Positions 1 through 12,802 are shown, counted from the stretch's first letter. The stretch: DNA of 64,000 bases from Brachypterus glaber (GCA_958510825.1 OY294049.1:22582945-22646944); one strand, 5' to 3'. The notes: generated by a model not told the origin, from the letters alone. Made by a program: numbers and translations.

Positions 1-1385
1 GCTTTTTGTTGAATTTTTTACAATTTTTATTTGACACACAAAACTAAGGCAAAAATACTCGTCAAAAACTACAATAGTAGTGCGCATGTGCAAGTTTATC
101 TCAGATGCGCTAGGCACATTTATCACAGTATCCCGCAAGGCTTTGGAGGTCTTTCCTTGTCTATGGTATTTATACATTTAGATCATAGACAAATAAACAA
201 ATAGATTGATTTTTGACCGTCTGCGCATACTTCTGCGTCCCGATTAAATGCGTTCTCCATTTTGATTCCAATCTTCTTCTTCTTCCTATTATTGGCATCG
301 GCTAATGTTCAGCCATATCTGCCAGTGGTTCATTTATTAGTATTATTCGTTTCTTCTCTCTTCTTGGTATCCGGGGGGGGGGGGGGGTTTCGTTGGTGGG
401 GTTTGATTCCAATTGTCCAACATAAAGTAAAAAAATATATATTTTATGTTGGTAACACTGTGTTGCGTTAGATAGGAATATTTTCTTTGTTAGAGATGTG
501 TCTTTTCATTTCACTTCAGTAGTCAGTAAAAGTTTCTTTTTGTCGTTGTTTTGTTGCAACAGTTTGTTATATATGTAAAAAATAAATCAATATGTTATAC
601 TACACAGATATTTATTTATTTTTACCAGTAATTTAAATATAAAAATATAATTCTTCGCACACACCTCTAACATATTCGTGCAACAGGTTAACATAACCTA
701 ATTTATGTATGTTTTGAGTTTGTTTTCGAGATTTTTCTGTTATTTTTTCTACGCGTTTGGTGTTTTGTGCTAGAAGGGTGAACATTTTATTTTATTACAG
801 ACTATATAATAGCGTTTTTGAACTTTTAAAGTCTTTCTGAGTTTTTTGTATATTTTATAGTGCTTTTTCAAAGAACTAGTAAAGTCTTTGCAATGACGTG
901 TTTTATAAAAAGTTGTAGAAACATAAAACGACTGCTACCTGCAGACAGCAGTATCATATTTTTTAGGTAAGTTTGATTTTTTTTAATATAACATAAGAAA
1001 GAAATAAAATTTTATATACCTAATAATAGGTATTCGAAATCTAAGGTTACCTATGTCAGTTTTCTAAACATATTTTTATCTTATCTATGATTTGAATTAA
1101 ATAATTTCATATCTACAGAAACAGAATGATATACTTTGACATTAAATAATAAAAACATAAAAAGTAAGGTTATGTCCTTTATTTATTTACATTTTACCCA
1201 CTAATTTAAATTTCCCGGCTGATTTCTGACGTAACTTCCGACCAAAATGGAGGACTCGTAAATTTGTATATAACCTTGAGATGACAGCCAATCTATGTTC
1301 TTTGTCTATGATTTAGATTTATAACTGGTTGCTTATTATTAACAAAAAATTATTAAAATACTACTGCAGAGATAAACCTCTGACT
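1..1385. other. AT-rich DNA without a recognisable gene
   Basis: No reading frame here resembles a known protein and no convincing exon was found. The only notable local feature is a G run of about 15 bases near 372-388. The short open frame at 262-471 runs through that G run and looks like chance. Confidence 0.6.
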
Positions 1386-1390
1386 ACTGG

Positions 1391-1625
1391 TAGCTTGCTG
1401 TTTTTTTTTCAATGGGAGGCGTTGGTTTACGTTAACAATGGTTTGGCTTGGTAGTTTGCTGGTTTGGTGTGTTTTTTTTTTAATGGGAGCTGTTGGTTTA
1501 CGTTAAGAATGGTTTGGTTTGGTAGTTCGCTGTTTTGGTGTTTTTTTTTAATGGGAGGCGTTGATTTAAGTTAATAATGGTTTGGTTTGGTAGTTTGCTG
1601 GTTTGGTGTTTTTTTTATGGGAGGC
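1391..1625. repeat. Tandem repeat, about four units of 68-71 bp
   Basis: Units share a T run, then ATGGGAGGCGTTGGTTTACG, then TTAA and GGTTTGGTTTGGTAGTTTGC. Spacing between successive GTAGTT motifs is 71 then 68 bases. The same core occurs as internal repeats in the GCGCCTA-ended elements at 8347-8570 and 28028-28809, so this is probably a related or decayed member of that family. Confidence 0.7.
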
Positions 1626-1765
1626 ATTTTTCAGCTACGATATTTCCGAATTTAGAAGGCGATATATTTTAAAAATCAAATAGGATTATATTTAGGCTAA
1701 ATAATTTAGCTTTAGCTAATTAAATAATAAATTCTCGCCTGGTGGGTGTTCTGTGGGGTGTAACC

Positions 1766-1924
1766 AGGGGCGGATTTATTTCACTTTAAGGGGGGGGGGC
1801 ATCCATAAGGAAAAAAGTTGCGCTTTCGCCAAAAATATAATTTTGAAGGTATTTCTGTGCTAATATATCTCGCTGGGGGGGGGGGGGGGGCATGGCCCCC
1901 ATGCCCCCCCCCCTAAATCCGCCC
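1766..1924. mobile_element. Short inverted-repeat element with G-run and C-run arms
   Basis: The left end reads GGGGCGGATTTA and the right end TAAATCCGCCC, with long G runs inside the left part and a C run before the right end. The length of about 160 bp and the inverted ends suit a small non-autonomous DNA element. The homopolymer lengths are likely sequencing-sensitive. Confidence 0.55.
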
Positions 1925-2442
1925 ATGGGTGTAACAATATGCATAAGAAATTCACTGTTTTAATCAAATATTGAGAACCTCTGGAGATTACAGTAGAGGG
2001 GGTAAAAGCATTTCGGCCGGGCCGAATCGGCCCTACAACTTTGGGTCGTATGATCCAGCGAGGCTATTCTCATTTCGGTGAGTTTTATTCACGCGTGAAA
2101 GCCAACTTCACAGCAGTTCTTCTGATGATTTGATTGGCCTAGACCGTGTAACTCCGCCCATATTCATCGAAATAGCAGGCGAAAAAAATCCGCTCGAAAC
2201 TAGAATAGACCCCCAGACTCTTGTTTGCTACACTGTTAAGTTCTTCTTCTTCTTCAAAGAATCGTGGCCTTTTCCTTTGGAATTTCAGTTCAGTTCAGTT
2301 TTGGTTATTGGCCTTATCTTGCGACATTAGCCAGCTTTCATGGATCTATATATCTTCTACTGTGTCTAGGGCGAGTTGGATATGTATCCTGTCTAGCACA
2401 CTATTAATTACTTAAATATCTTGTTTATTTAAGTTCTCCTAG
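1925..2442. other. Intergenic DNA, no gene seen
   Basis: Only short frames interrupted by low-complexity TTC repeats. Nothing in it is recognisable. Confidence 0.5.
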
Positions 2443-2701
2443 GTGTTTTTTTTTTCTTATTTCTTTATTATGTTTCTTCCAACATATTACATTTAACATA
2501 TAGTTTTACACTTAAAATTTAACATTTATTAACAGATTAAAAATTGGTGCTATTTACGTAACAGGGTGTTAAATACATGGGGGAATAGACTTTTCACGCT
2601 TAGGGGCATGGCCAAGCGATTTCACAATAAGATATGCCTCGGAACATGGATTAGGTTATTTTTTTTGGATAAATGTGATTTTAATGGAAAGGATACCGAT
2701 T

Positions 2702-5700
2702 TTACATGTTAATGTGATTGTATTGTAGAAATTTTGTAATTACTGAAATAATTTTAGAATTGGTGGTTTCAAGAATTATAGCCATATTAAATGGGCTTTG
2801 TAGTCCATATTTTTGTATTTCTCTGCATATGTCAAATCCTTGTATTTTGTTGATAGGGCATTCCATTATAATGTGTTCCAGGTTTCCTATCGACCCACAC
2901 TCACAGTATATCATATATCTTGATTTTATGTAAATGGCAATTCGTGAGACAGTGTCCAGTTCTCATCCTTATGTACGTGGTAAGTTGCTTTCTATTAATG
3001 TACCCGGTTTTTGTAAACCAAGGTTTTTCTGGAAAACCTTTTTGTACCTTTCTGTACCATGTTCCTTTTCTTTTTGTGGTTTCTTCCCATGTGTGTACCC
3101 ATTCCTCTCTAATTTTCCTTACTATTGATGGTTTAAATTCTATTGCGTCTATTTCTATTGGTATTATGTCATTTTGCAATCTTCCTTCATTTGCTAATGT
3201 ATCAGCCATTTCATTACCGGGAATACCTTCATGTCCTGGAAGCCAGTCCTAGATTAAATCCATTATCATTTGCATCGATTATTAATCTTTTGGTCGTTAA
3301 GGCTGTGAAATCATTACTTTTGGTACTATCAAGCTTTTGGATTGCACTAAGTGAATCAGTCAAAATTTAAACATCCCTTATATCTTTATTTATAATTTCT
3401 ATTACCGCCTTGTTAATTGCAATAATTTCTGCCGTACATATTTGAAATGATTCCGCTATTTTCCCCGAGTATTTTATGTTAAATTTTGGACTATATACCC
3501 CAATACCCACCGACCCCTCCCCCTTGGAGGCGTCCGTGTATACTAGAGCATATTTCTTTTTTAATTCATTGGTTTTTATTTCGAATTCTCTTTTATTATT
3601 AGGATTATGTTTGTTTAATTTTAGGTCCAAAATTTCCATTTTTTTATATTGATATCTAGGTTCCATCTCAAAGCACGGCAGAATATCATTGCATCTGATA
3701 TTTTTTGTTGAGTTGGATATTAGTAAATACGCTTTAACCAACGACAGAATTGTTTTGTTTGCCCAATAACCATCTGTAATTTGACAAAATCTACTTAATA
3801 TTTTTATATTTATTAATGGATGGTTATTTATACCAACAAGTTTCAGTATGAATTTTGAGCTTATCGTGTGTCTTCTATATTGTAGTGACATCTCAGCACA
3901 CTCCGCCAAAAGAGCATTAATGGGTGTGGATCTCATACAACCAGATATAACTCTAAGTGCTTGATATTGTATTTTATCTAGTTTATTTAATTGATTTTTA
4001 TTTGCAGTGTTGATAATTAGAGCTCCGTACTCCAAATGTGATTTGATGACCATTATAAGCCATAAGTAGGGATTTGGGGTCTGCCCCCCACCAAACCCCC
4101 CTGAAGGCCCGCAATAAATTTAACCCTTTTAATGCTTTTATTTTAATGTTCTCTATATGCCCATGCCATTTTAGATTGTGCTGTAATGTCACTCCCAAAT
4201 ATTTGACTTGGTTTTTGTATTTTATAATTTGATTGTCTATTTTGATCTGTGGAGGTAATATATTTTTTTTCCCTTTGTGAACCATATTGCATCACATTTT
4301 TCAGCTGAAATTGTTAAACTGTATTTTCTTAAAAATTCTGCTATTTTAGTAAGAGCTTCATTGATTTTTACTGCCATATCTTTAATGTGCATTCCTTTAA
4401 TAATTAATACTATATCATCCGCATATAGCAATATTATAATTCCTTTAGGAACTATTTTAAAAATAAGATATAAATAAATATTAAATAATAGAGGGCTCAA
4501 AGGAGACCCCTGTCCCAGTCCATTATTTACCTCCCCATAACCATGCAACCCTCCTAGTTTATCCCTCACATATATTTTCTTGTTTTTTAGTATGTAATTC
4601 AACAGATTGCAATAACAAATAGGAATATCTAATTCTACCATTAGTTTATATAATTTAGAAATATCTACATTTTCATAGGCTGACTTTATATCTAGCATGA
4701 CTGCTAGCGTGGATTGATTTTGACTGAAACCCAACTGCACATAAGATGTTAAATATGATATGTTATTCATGGTGCCTGAACCTTTTCTAAAACCTGTTTG
4801 TTTGGAATTAAATATTTTTCTATTTTCTAAATCCCATTCTATTTTATTTTTTAATATTGACTCTAAAATTCTAAGCAAGCATGGGGTAAGTGTGATAGGG
4901 CGGTAGTTATTACTATTAGTATGGTTTTTTGTCGGTTTCAACAGTGGGACCGTGACACATCTTTGCCAATCGTCTGGAATTTTTTGTTTTTTAAGCATGT
5001 ATTGTAGATATTTAATAATACTTCATAACCACATTCAGGTAAATTTTTTATCATTGAATATGAGACCTCGTCCATTCCTGGAGCAGAGTCCTTTTTTTTG
5101 TTATTTATAGTTACCATGAGTTCTTCCATACTTCAATATTATTTTCTACAGGCAATAGTACGAAGTCAGGGTCTATATTGATTTTTGTTAGATTTTTTAA
5201 TATTTCTTGGGCAATAATGGGATCAGGAAGTAAGACTTTCGAAGCCACCCCCCCTTTTGAAATTTTTTTTAAAGTGTTCCATACCTGACCTATGTTTGTT
5301 TCTCTATTTATTTCGCTACAAAATTCCCCAAATTTTTTCTTTTTAATTTTCTTTAATTCCCTTTTAGTTTTAGCTATTGGTTTTTTTACTAATAAAAAGT
5401 TATCTAAGTTTATATTTTCTTTAAATTGTAAAATTGCAATTTTTCTTTCTGTAATTAGAGTCTCACATTCCTCATCCCACCATGGTACCCTTTGCCTCGT
5501 ACCATTGCCTTTTTTTGTTCTTGGGATTACTAGTACTGCGTCATTTATTATAGTATAAAATTTATTGTAGTCTATATCAATGATTTTTTTCTACTGTTTT
5601 TTTTATATAAATTCCAGTCCGCTTTTTTATATTTTCTTTTAGCACTTATGTTTGGTTGGCATGAATTGTTATGAGAGAATGAGAGGAGGGTTGGAAAATG

Positions 5701-6350
5701 GTCACTGTTCCCACTGTCTGGGACCAACTCCCAGTTGCATTGGGATGCCATACTGTCTGTTACTATCGTTAGATCTACCGGACTAGGGTTATTATTGGGA
5801 TTGACTATTCTGGTTGAGGACCCATCATTTAGTACTACAAAGTTTTTATCATTTATAAATTCCCACAGGATATTCCCATTTGGATTTGGTGCTACACTTC
5901 CCCATGATTGGTGGTGTGCATTTAAGTCTCCCATTATTACCACTTTTCCCTCTAAATTGTCAGTTATTTGATTAAAAGTATTTATATTGAATTTGTAAGG
6001 TTTGGTAGAATATACATTAATATAGCTAATATTTGCAACCTTAATGATTATATAGCTAAAGTTATCTTCGATAAGGTTAGGATTTATGTTGATTTCTTTA
6101 TATGTTAGGGATTTATGTACAAGGGTTGCTATGCCTCCATACCTATCCCCAGTTCTGTCTCTACGTATAAAATAGTAATTAGGAATGGCTGCATCCATAT
6201 CTTGGTGCAACCATGTTTCATTTAACATTATTATACTAGGATTATAATCCCTTATAAAAATGATTAAGTTTGCCCTATTAGCATTAAAACTTCTCATATT
6301 CCACTGAAGTATGGATAGTTCTTTTATTGAAATTATGGACCAAGTTCCAT
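2702..6350 (-). pseudogene. LINE ORF2 remnant: endonuclease, reverse transcriptase, RNase H
   Basis: Coding blocks in several frames. The endonuclease is at about 6350-5572: a QWN block just upstream of the ATG at 6297, then NETW, GDLNAHH and SDHFP. Reverse transcriptase is at about 5129-4237 with LDIKSAYENV, GQGSPLSPLLFNIY and the catalytic LLYADDIV. The thumb region spans 4285-3998. RNase H is at 4053-3210 with YTDAS, the TAE block, TDSLS and the GNEMADTLA block. A further piece ends near 2702. Frame breaks lie near 5560-5130, 4290-4240, 4050-4000 and 3370-3210, so no full ORF2 protein can be made. The active-site residues that are visible are conserved, which suggests that the breaks are relatively recent. 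Confidence 0.85.
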
Positions 6351-6470
6351 ACTACTATTACTACTATTTAGGGCATTGTTGGCATCTTGATAACTTTCGT
6401 TATCATTTTTTGATAAAAGTGATAAATTTATTTTTTGTTGTATTATCAAAATTATCATAAAAGTTAATCA

Positions 6471-7634
6471 TTATTTCAAAAATATCAAATTGAGACATAT
6501 CCTGGGCACTTGACGGCATGGAAGGGCACTACTCATCCTTATTTGTTGGGGGAATCTACCATTTGGGGCAATTAAACACCCTTCATGGATTTTGTTATTG
6601 AAATTTGGTACACTTTTCTTCTTTTTCTCTTCCTGATTTAATGTTAGGACTTGTGAATAAGCCCTTCTTTTCGGCGTTTTATATAATTCCCCAGCTATAA
6701 TTTCCCTTTGCGATAAACTTATATTTTTATTTGAGTTTTTATTTCTAAGTGTATCAGGAAAATCCTGTGGTAAAGGATCGTACGCCTTCCTCTTAAATAT
6801 ATTACCCCCACATTTTTTATTTGCATCAAAATAAGATAAATTTTCGAATGCCATTACTCTTTTAATTTGTTGTTGTCTTTTATATTCCATACATTCTTTA
6901 TAATTAGCCTTATGGGACCCACCACAGTGATAACACACTGCCGTGCATTCACCCTCGTGTCTCTTTTCTCCACAATTTAAACATTTTTCCTGGCCTTTGC
7001 ATTGCATTTTGGTATGGCCGAAAAGTAGACACCCAAAGCATTGCACGACAGGTGCAATGTAGGGGGCCACCCTAAGACTAATACCGATCAGTTTAATTTC
7101 CCTTGGCAGGGTAATACCTTCAAAAATATACATAACCGAACTTGTTGGAACATTCTCAACCATTAATTTACCATTTTCGTCCTTGTCTTTACCCACTACC
7201 CTTCTATTTAAACGTCTAACATCTAATATATTAATTTTTTCCGATTCACTATATTCCCTGATTTCCTCTATTTTCATTCCTGGGTCTACGTTTCTTACTA
7301 CACCCTTACATGTAACTAAACTTAGTGGGATATATCTACTATAAATTTTGTCATCTATATCCTTGTTACTTAAAAAATCATTTGCGTCCAAAAAATTGGT
7401 AAATTCTATAGAAAGTTTGTTAGTACCCTTATTGTAAATTTTTTTAATGCCCTTGACCTTGGCATTTGTCAATATTTTTGCCATTGATAAATACGCATAT
7501 TTCCCCAAATTTAATCTAGATTCCGGCCTGGCCTCCATATTTACGATGAAGGGGCCCTTGTCTTTAATTCTATATTTAGCTTCTATCTTAACTGCGTGTG
7601 GCGGGGTGTCACCCCCGCCATTTTCCACGCTCAT
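6471..7634 (-). CDS. LINE ORF1 (gag-like nucleic acid-binding protein)
   Basis: Open frame of 387 residues. The family role is to coat element RNA and chaperone target-primed reverse transcription. Three zinc knuckles lie at about residues 199-212 (CX2CX4HX4C), 218-230 (CX2CX4HX3C) and 234-248 (CX2CX3HX6C), followed by a basic region. The start chosen is the first ATG, close to the presumed 5' end. It is uninterrupted although ORF2 downstream is broken, so the copy may be fairly young, or ORF1 may have escaped mutation by chance. The LINE identity is secure; clade assignment is by architecture only. Confidence 0.85.
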   Translation of the reverse strand: MSVENGGGDTPPHAVKIEAKYRIKDKGPFIVNMEARPESRLNLGKYAYLSMAKILTNAKVKGIKKIYNKGTNKLSIEFTNFLDANDFLSNKDIDDKIYSRYIPLSLVTCKGVVRNVDPGMKIEEIREYSESEKINILDVRRLNRRVVGKDKDENGKLMVENVPTSSVMYIFEGITLPREIKLIGISLRVAPYIAPVVQCFGCLLFGHTKMQCKGQEKCLNCGEKRHEGECTAVCYHCGGSHKANYKECMEYKRQQQIKRVMAFENLSYFDANKKCGGNIFKRKAYDPLPQDFPDTLRNKNSNKNISLSQREIIAGELYKTPKRRAYSQVLTLNQEEKKKKSVPNFNNKIHEGCLIAPNGRFPQQIRMSSALPCRQVPRICLNLIFLK

Positions 7635-7650
7635 CTGGTTTCTATCTTAA

Positions 7651-8346
7651 TCTATAAATACCTGGGTCATCCACTGTTTTCTTTAAATAATTTTATTATA
7701 TCGTCAATGTAGAAAGGAATTAGGGATAGGAATTGTTAGTATTTAGCACCTGGACTTATACAAATTTAGACAAAACACTATGAACATCGACGCTGCACAA
7801 AACGGAAGTGTCCTTTGGAATTTGGCCAGCTCCATACAAATATGTATTTGTACCCTATTTTTTCTTCCTGTAATCTAGGAATTCGGGTCACAACGAAGTG
7901 GTCTGGGAATTCCCATCTCCAAAGTCCAAATTTCTGGGTTATATTGTTTGTTTTTCTATCTTGACCCGCAAAAAACTTTTTACACAATCTTTGCGCAAAC
8001 TCTTGTTATCTTTAAACTTAATAAAAACTTATCTTCCAACTTTGTACGTTTCAAATTAAATTCATCAACATTTTTTGCGATATTATTCAGTGTTTATGTT
8101 ACCAATTTAAGGTTTTTTTTACCAAAAAATATATTTTTTTTTACTCTATGCTTTTGTGTGCATATACTATGTTCATTTCTTCACATTAAATTTTATTAGC
8201 TTTATGTACTAATATTACGCCATAGTCTGTGATAAAAATGTGAAAGCACTGTGATAGTAATGTGACTCAGTTTTTTGTAGTTTCTACGTCTGTTTTTGTC
8301 GACTGTAATGGTTGGATTGCCTTACCAGCAAAAACCAAGAAATCGA
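7651..8346. other. Intergenic DNA, no gene seen
   Basis: AT-rich sequence with only short frames. It separates the LINE from the promoter-proximal element of the NEPRO-like gene. Confidence 0.5.
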
Positions 8347-8570
8347 GGAGCGGTTATATGCAGCTCATTATGCCGTGCCATGCTAAACTGCGCATGCGCT
8401 TACCGTTTTTCAATATATTATTTTAAATAAAAAACCATTTTTTACAACAAAAAAAACACCAAACAGACGCAGAACCAACGTTAACGTAAACCAAGCCCCC
8501 CTATTAAAAAAAAACACCAAACAACAAAAAACCAAAACAATCACCGGCACGGAGAGCTGCTTGTAGAGTC
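8347..8570 (-). mobile_element. GCGCCTA-family inverted-repeat element, diverged copy
   Basis: Reverse-complement relative of the copies at 28028-28431 and 28450-28809. Shared blocks are the end GGAGCGNNTATRTGCAGCTC, the internal AAACTGCGCATGCGC, CCGTTTTTCAATAT, and ACACCAAACAGACGC with CCAACGTTAACGTAAACCAA. The other end, GGAGAGCTGCTTGTAGAG, is diverged. It finishes only about 80 bases before the NEPRO-like start codon, so it probably contributes promoter sequence. Confidence 0.75.
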
Positions 8571-8652
8571 CGATTAGAGAGAGAAAGTTTGCACATGTTT
8601 TTGACAGTTTAAGCATAACCTATATGTTTGTTTTGTAAAAATTCAAATAATT

Positions 8653-11600
8653 ATGAACAGTTTGTGGAATATTCGTGATTTTGAACCGCCTCCTATTAAT
8701 ACATATAAAGCACAGGATTTTAACATAGGTATTAATTATATATTTTAACATATTTACTTTTATTTAAATGCAATTGATTTTAGATCTGACACATTTAAAG
8801 GAGGTTTGTGAAGATGGTAAACGTTTTTTTGAACAAAAGGAACATTTCTATGCGGAAGCAGTGTTCATATCAAAAATGATATACCGAATGAAGATGAAAT
8901 TTCGCAATGCCAAAGATTTCAAAACTCTGGAGAAAGTTAACAAAATGTTGGAAATATATTTCAACCTCAAAATAAATAACTTGTTTGAAAGCTTTGGCGA
9001 CTTACTTCCAGATCAATATACCAAGAAAGATACATATTTTCCTACAAAGAGCATGCTGGACTATATCTTATTAAGACTTCAAGGAGCATCAAAGTTACTG
9101 GTTCGAATTGTAGAAACCTGCAAGCTAGCTGCAGAAGACCAGGAAAAACGCATGGGACAAGGCCATTTTTGGAAAAATGCTATGATATCATTTGCTACAC
9201 TCTCCAGAATATTTGTTTTGGCTAAATTTTCAATACAGCGGATTTGTAATATTTACATAAAATTAATACCTTTTTCACATAAGTTAAAAAATGTCAGTAA
9301 GGATATCTATGAGGGCTGTCAGTTACCCAAAAATTTAAGAGACTGGTTAGGTGTAGACTGGATAGATGAAGTAATTGAAATAATTGAAATACCAGAAGAT
9401 CCTTCCAGAATTATGCATTTCTTTGATTTGGTAGACTCTGATGAGGATGTAGAATTTTGTAATGAATACATAGACATTAAAGATGATGAAGCAGACAGTG
9501 ACTTGGAAATTATTAGCAAAAAACTAGTGAAAAAAGTTAATTCATACATCCTTAATGACTTTCTCGATGAAAATTCAGTAATCAAAATAGATGATGAAAA
9601 CTCTAATGTTGAATCAGATTCTGAAGTTGAGACTCCTAGAATTGGAGGCTTGTTTGCAGAGGAAGACATAGGAGAAGAAATTTTGAGTGTTGCGCCTCCA
9701 AAAAATAATAAATCAACAAATAAGAAGGTATCTAAAAAGGAACAAAAAAATGATGCAGAATCACAGTCACAAAATTCTATGATACAGAATATAGATGAGG
9801 AGGATGATATAATTGAGGCTTCAAAAAATAGGTTGTCTAAAAATAAACAAAAAATAAATGTTGAAACAGATTCCAAAAATTCCGTTTTTGGTAGTTTATT
9901 TAAGGAAGATGACATTAGGGATAAAATTTCAAATGAAGCGGAAGAAGATAGTGTGGAAGGAAATTCAGATGAAGATTCCACAATTAATAAACCAAATGTA
10001 TCAACCAATGAGGTGCCTAAAAGTAATCTAGAGCCACAAAATTCTTTATTTGAAGAAGAGGACTTTGCAGAAAAGATGAATGAAGATTCTAAAACTGAAG
10101 CAATTTTACCATCAAGTAACACATCTAAAAGTCATATAGAATCAAAAAATTCTTTAATTCAAGAAGAATACATTGTAAAAGAAATTTTAAATGAGGATGA
10201 AATTAAAGAAGTTAAAATTCCTAGAAGTGGAGGCTTGTTTGCAGATGAAGACATTGGAGAAAAAATTTTGAGTGTTGAACCTTCAAAACCAATAATCAAT
10301 AAAAAGAAGTCTAAAAAGGAACAAATAAACTACATGAAATCAGTACCTAGGGAGGACATTGGAGAAGATTTGAATGTTAAACCTCTAAATTCAGTATTTG
10401 AGGAGGAAAAATCGAGTTCTGAACTTCCAAGTAGCCTATCCACCAGTAAGGTATCTGAAAAGGAACAAAAACTCTATATAGAATCACAGCCTAACAATTC
10501 TGTATTCCAGGGTTTATATAAAGAAAATTACATTACAGAAGTTTTGAGGAATGGAAGTCCCGTAAATGTATTAGCACCTAAACCCACTGAAAATCTAGAT
10601 AGTTTATTTGGGGAAGAAAACAATGGAGAAAAAGTTTTAACATCAACTAGCAAAAATTATACTGTGTCACCTAGAAACATAATAGCTAAAAGTATTAAAA
10701 GATTTAGTATAGAATCAGATGATGAGAGTTTTAAAACACAAGAGATATTTGATGATGAAGAACTTAAACCTATTGAAAATCTAGATAGTTTATTTGGGGA
10801 AGAAAACAATGGAGAAAAAGTTTTAACATCAACTATCAAAAATTATACTGTGTCACCTAGAAATATAATAGCTAAAAGTATTAAAAGATTTAGTATAGAA
10901 TCAGATGATGAGAGTTTTAAAACACAAGAGATATTTGATGATGAAGAAGTTAAACCTATTGAAAATCTAGATAGTTTATTTGGGGAAGAAAACAATGGAG
11001 AAAAAGTTTTACCATCAACTAGTAAAAATGATATTGTGTCACCTAGAAACATAATAGCTAAAAGTATTAAAAGATTAAGTATGGAATCAGATGGTGAAAG
11101 TTTTGAAACACAAGAGATATTTGATGATGATGAAGTTATAGAACTTTTGAGTGATGATGCAAGGAAGGAAATAAATGTATCACCAAATAATTTAGAGTGC
11201 ACAAATAAAAGTACAATTAATTTAGAATCAAAATCTGAAGGACCTAAAATTATATCCAATGATATACTAGTAATACCAAATAAATTAACACCTAAAAAGA
11301 ATGAAAAAATTCACATAAAATCGGATATTACATTCATTGAACTTGACAATCTCCTTACTAATAATAGAAAAACATTGAATAAAAATAGTACAGAACATGT
11401 TGGAATATTAAAAGATACACATTTATCTAAAAATCAAAAGAAAATTGAAAAACTGATGAAAAAGAAAGAAAAAAGTGTACAAGGAAATGATGTGTCCAGT
11501 ATACCTGAAAACCATGAAGTTAAGTCAAATCTAAATCAGAGTATTAAAAGTAACAAACACATGGCTAAAAATAAAATGTGTAAGTCTGAATTAACATTAC

Positions 11601-12766
11601 CAACTAATGAAACAATGGAGAAAAAACTATCTAAAAAGAGAAAGACTAAAAAACGCAGAGATAGGAAAGCAGCTGCAGCTGTTGAGAATATAAATAAGAA
11701 AAGTTTTGAAAAAGAGGAGGATGAAAAAGGAAAGAAATCATCAACGAAATTTCAAAGCGAAATTCAGAATACTCTGGAGTTCATGGATCAAAAAATAAAA
11801 GTAAAAAATGACAACATAAAAGTAAAGGGGAGTATATTAGGTTCTGAAAAGCTTGATAAAAAAGCTGTAATTAAATCTAAATTACGAGAAAAACTTAAAA
11901 AGAAAAAGATAAACAAACGATTATTTGCATCTGACCACAAAAGTTTTGGTAACAAAACGGATGAATCTTCCAATTCAGATTTTGAAGTCTTGCAAATACA
12001 GAAAAACAGTGGAATTTTCACAGTTGAAAAGTTAAAAGATCCAGAACTTACACCAAGAGAGGTAAAAATAAAAAACATTGTAGAAATGTCTCTTAAAAAA
12101 TCTAAAAAGCTAAAATACAATTTAGGAAAATCTTCAACTATCAAGGACGTGGATAAAAGTGTTACTCCTACTAAGAAAAGTAAAATAGAAGACTCTTTAG
12201 GAGCCTTGCCACTAAAAAAATCTAAAAAGAATAAACATCATTTAGAAACAAAATCTTTAGCCAAAAATAATAAAGCTGATACAAATTTTAATCCCTTAAA
12301 AGATGTTTCTAAGAAAAGGAAAATTGAAACATCTGTAGAAGAAGTATCTTTCAAAAAATTTAAAAAGATAAAATATAATCCGAAAAAATCTGCCGCTAGA
12401 AATGAAGAGCTGGAGGAAAGTTTTACTCCTTCAACAAATTCGTTCAAGAAAATTAAGGCAAAACATAAAGATAAACCAAAAGTAATTCAGGTTATTAACA
12501 TAAAAAATCTAAATGTATTTGGAGAAGATGTTATGGATGAAACAAAAAGTCACAAGAAAGATAAAATAATCAAAAAGAAAAAACTAAAGGAAATCATAGA
12601 AAAAACAATAAATATCACACCTGTAGCTAGTAAGAAAATTAAAAATAAAAATAAAAAATTAAAGGAGATCATAGAAAAAACAATAAATGACGCACCTGTA
12701 GTTGGTAAGAAAATTAAAAGTAAAATAAATAAATCTGACAAAAAATCTAAGAAAAAGAAAAAATAG
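8653..12766 (+). CDS. Nepro: Nucleolus and neural progenitor protein (NEPRO)-like, 1352 aa, two exons
   Basis: Exon 1 is 8653-8728 (25 codons plus one base) and exon 2 is 8784-12766. The 55-base intron has GT at 8729 and ends TTTTAG at 8783, and the join keeps frame. The ATG at 8768 lies inside the intron and would lose the true N-terminus. Residues 26-230 resemble the NEPRO N-terminal domain, with an alpha-helical core carrying the blocks YFPTKSMLDYILLRLQGASK and SFATLSRIFVLAKFSIQRI. Human NEPRO is nucleolar, is linked to RNase MRP and pre-rRNA processing, and is less than half this length. The middle is acidic, with repeated Leu-Phe-acidic motifs and a tandem 62-residue repeat. Residues from about 900 to the end are very Lys-rich and end in a poly-Lys run, suiting a nucleolar protein. 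The family call rests on remembered domain pattern, not on an alignment. Confidence 0.8.
10589..11146 (+). repeat. Three tandem 186 bp units inside the NEPRO-like exon
   Basis: Each unit encodes 62 residues beginning ENLDSLFGEENNGEKVL and ending near QEIFDDEE. Corresponding bases are exactly 186 apart (GAAAATCTAGAT at 10589 and 10775), so frame is kept. Units 1 and 2 are nearly identical. Unit 3 has more substitutions, so the first two are the younger pair. Confidence 0.95.
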
Positions 12767-12796
12767 ATGGTAAAATAATTGTATATAATGTAAATT

Positions 12797-12802
12797 AATA
12801 AA
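12797..12802 (+). terminator. Poly(A) signal of the NEPRO-like gene
   Basis: AATAAA lies about 30 bases after the stop codon at 12764-12766, the expected place for the transcript end. Confidence 0.65.

Larger units (their letters stand above)
2443..7650 (-). mobile_element. I-clade non-LTR retrotransposon (LINE), degraded
   Basis: On the minus strand this holds, in order, a gag-like ORF1 with three CCHC knuckles, then an ORF2 with apurinic endonuclease, reverse transcriptase and RNase H. The endonuclease-RT-RNase H set together with a three-knuckle ORF1 is the pattern of the I/Loa/R1 group. The 3' end is taken at a T run near 2446-2455 (an A tail on the minus strand), and the 5' end lies a little beyond 7634. 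No target-site duplication was found, so the outer limits are approximate. Confidence 0.85.

Noticed and set aside
9319..12741. Serine- and phenylalanine-rich open frames on the minus strand across the NEPRO-like exon
   Set aside because: They are antisense shadows of the Asp/Glu/Lys-rich coding frame and carry no domain of their own.
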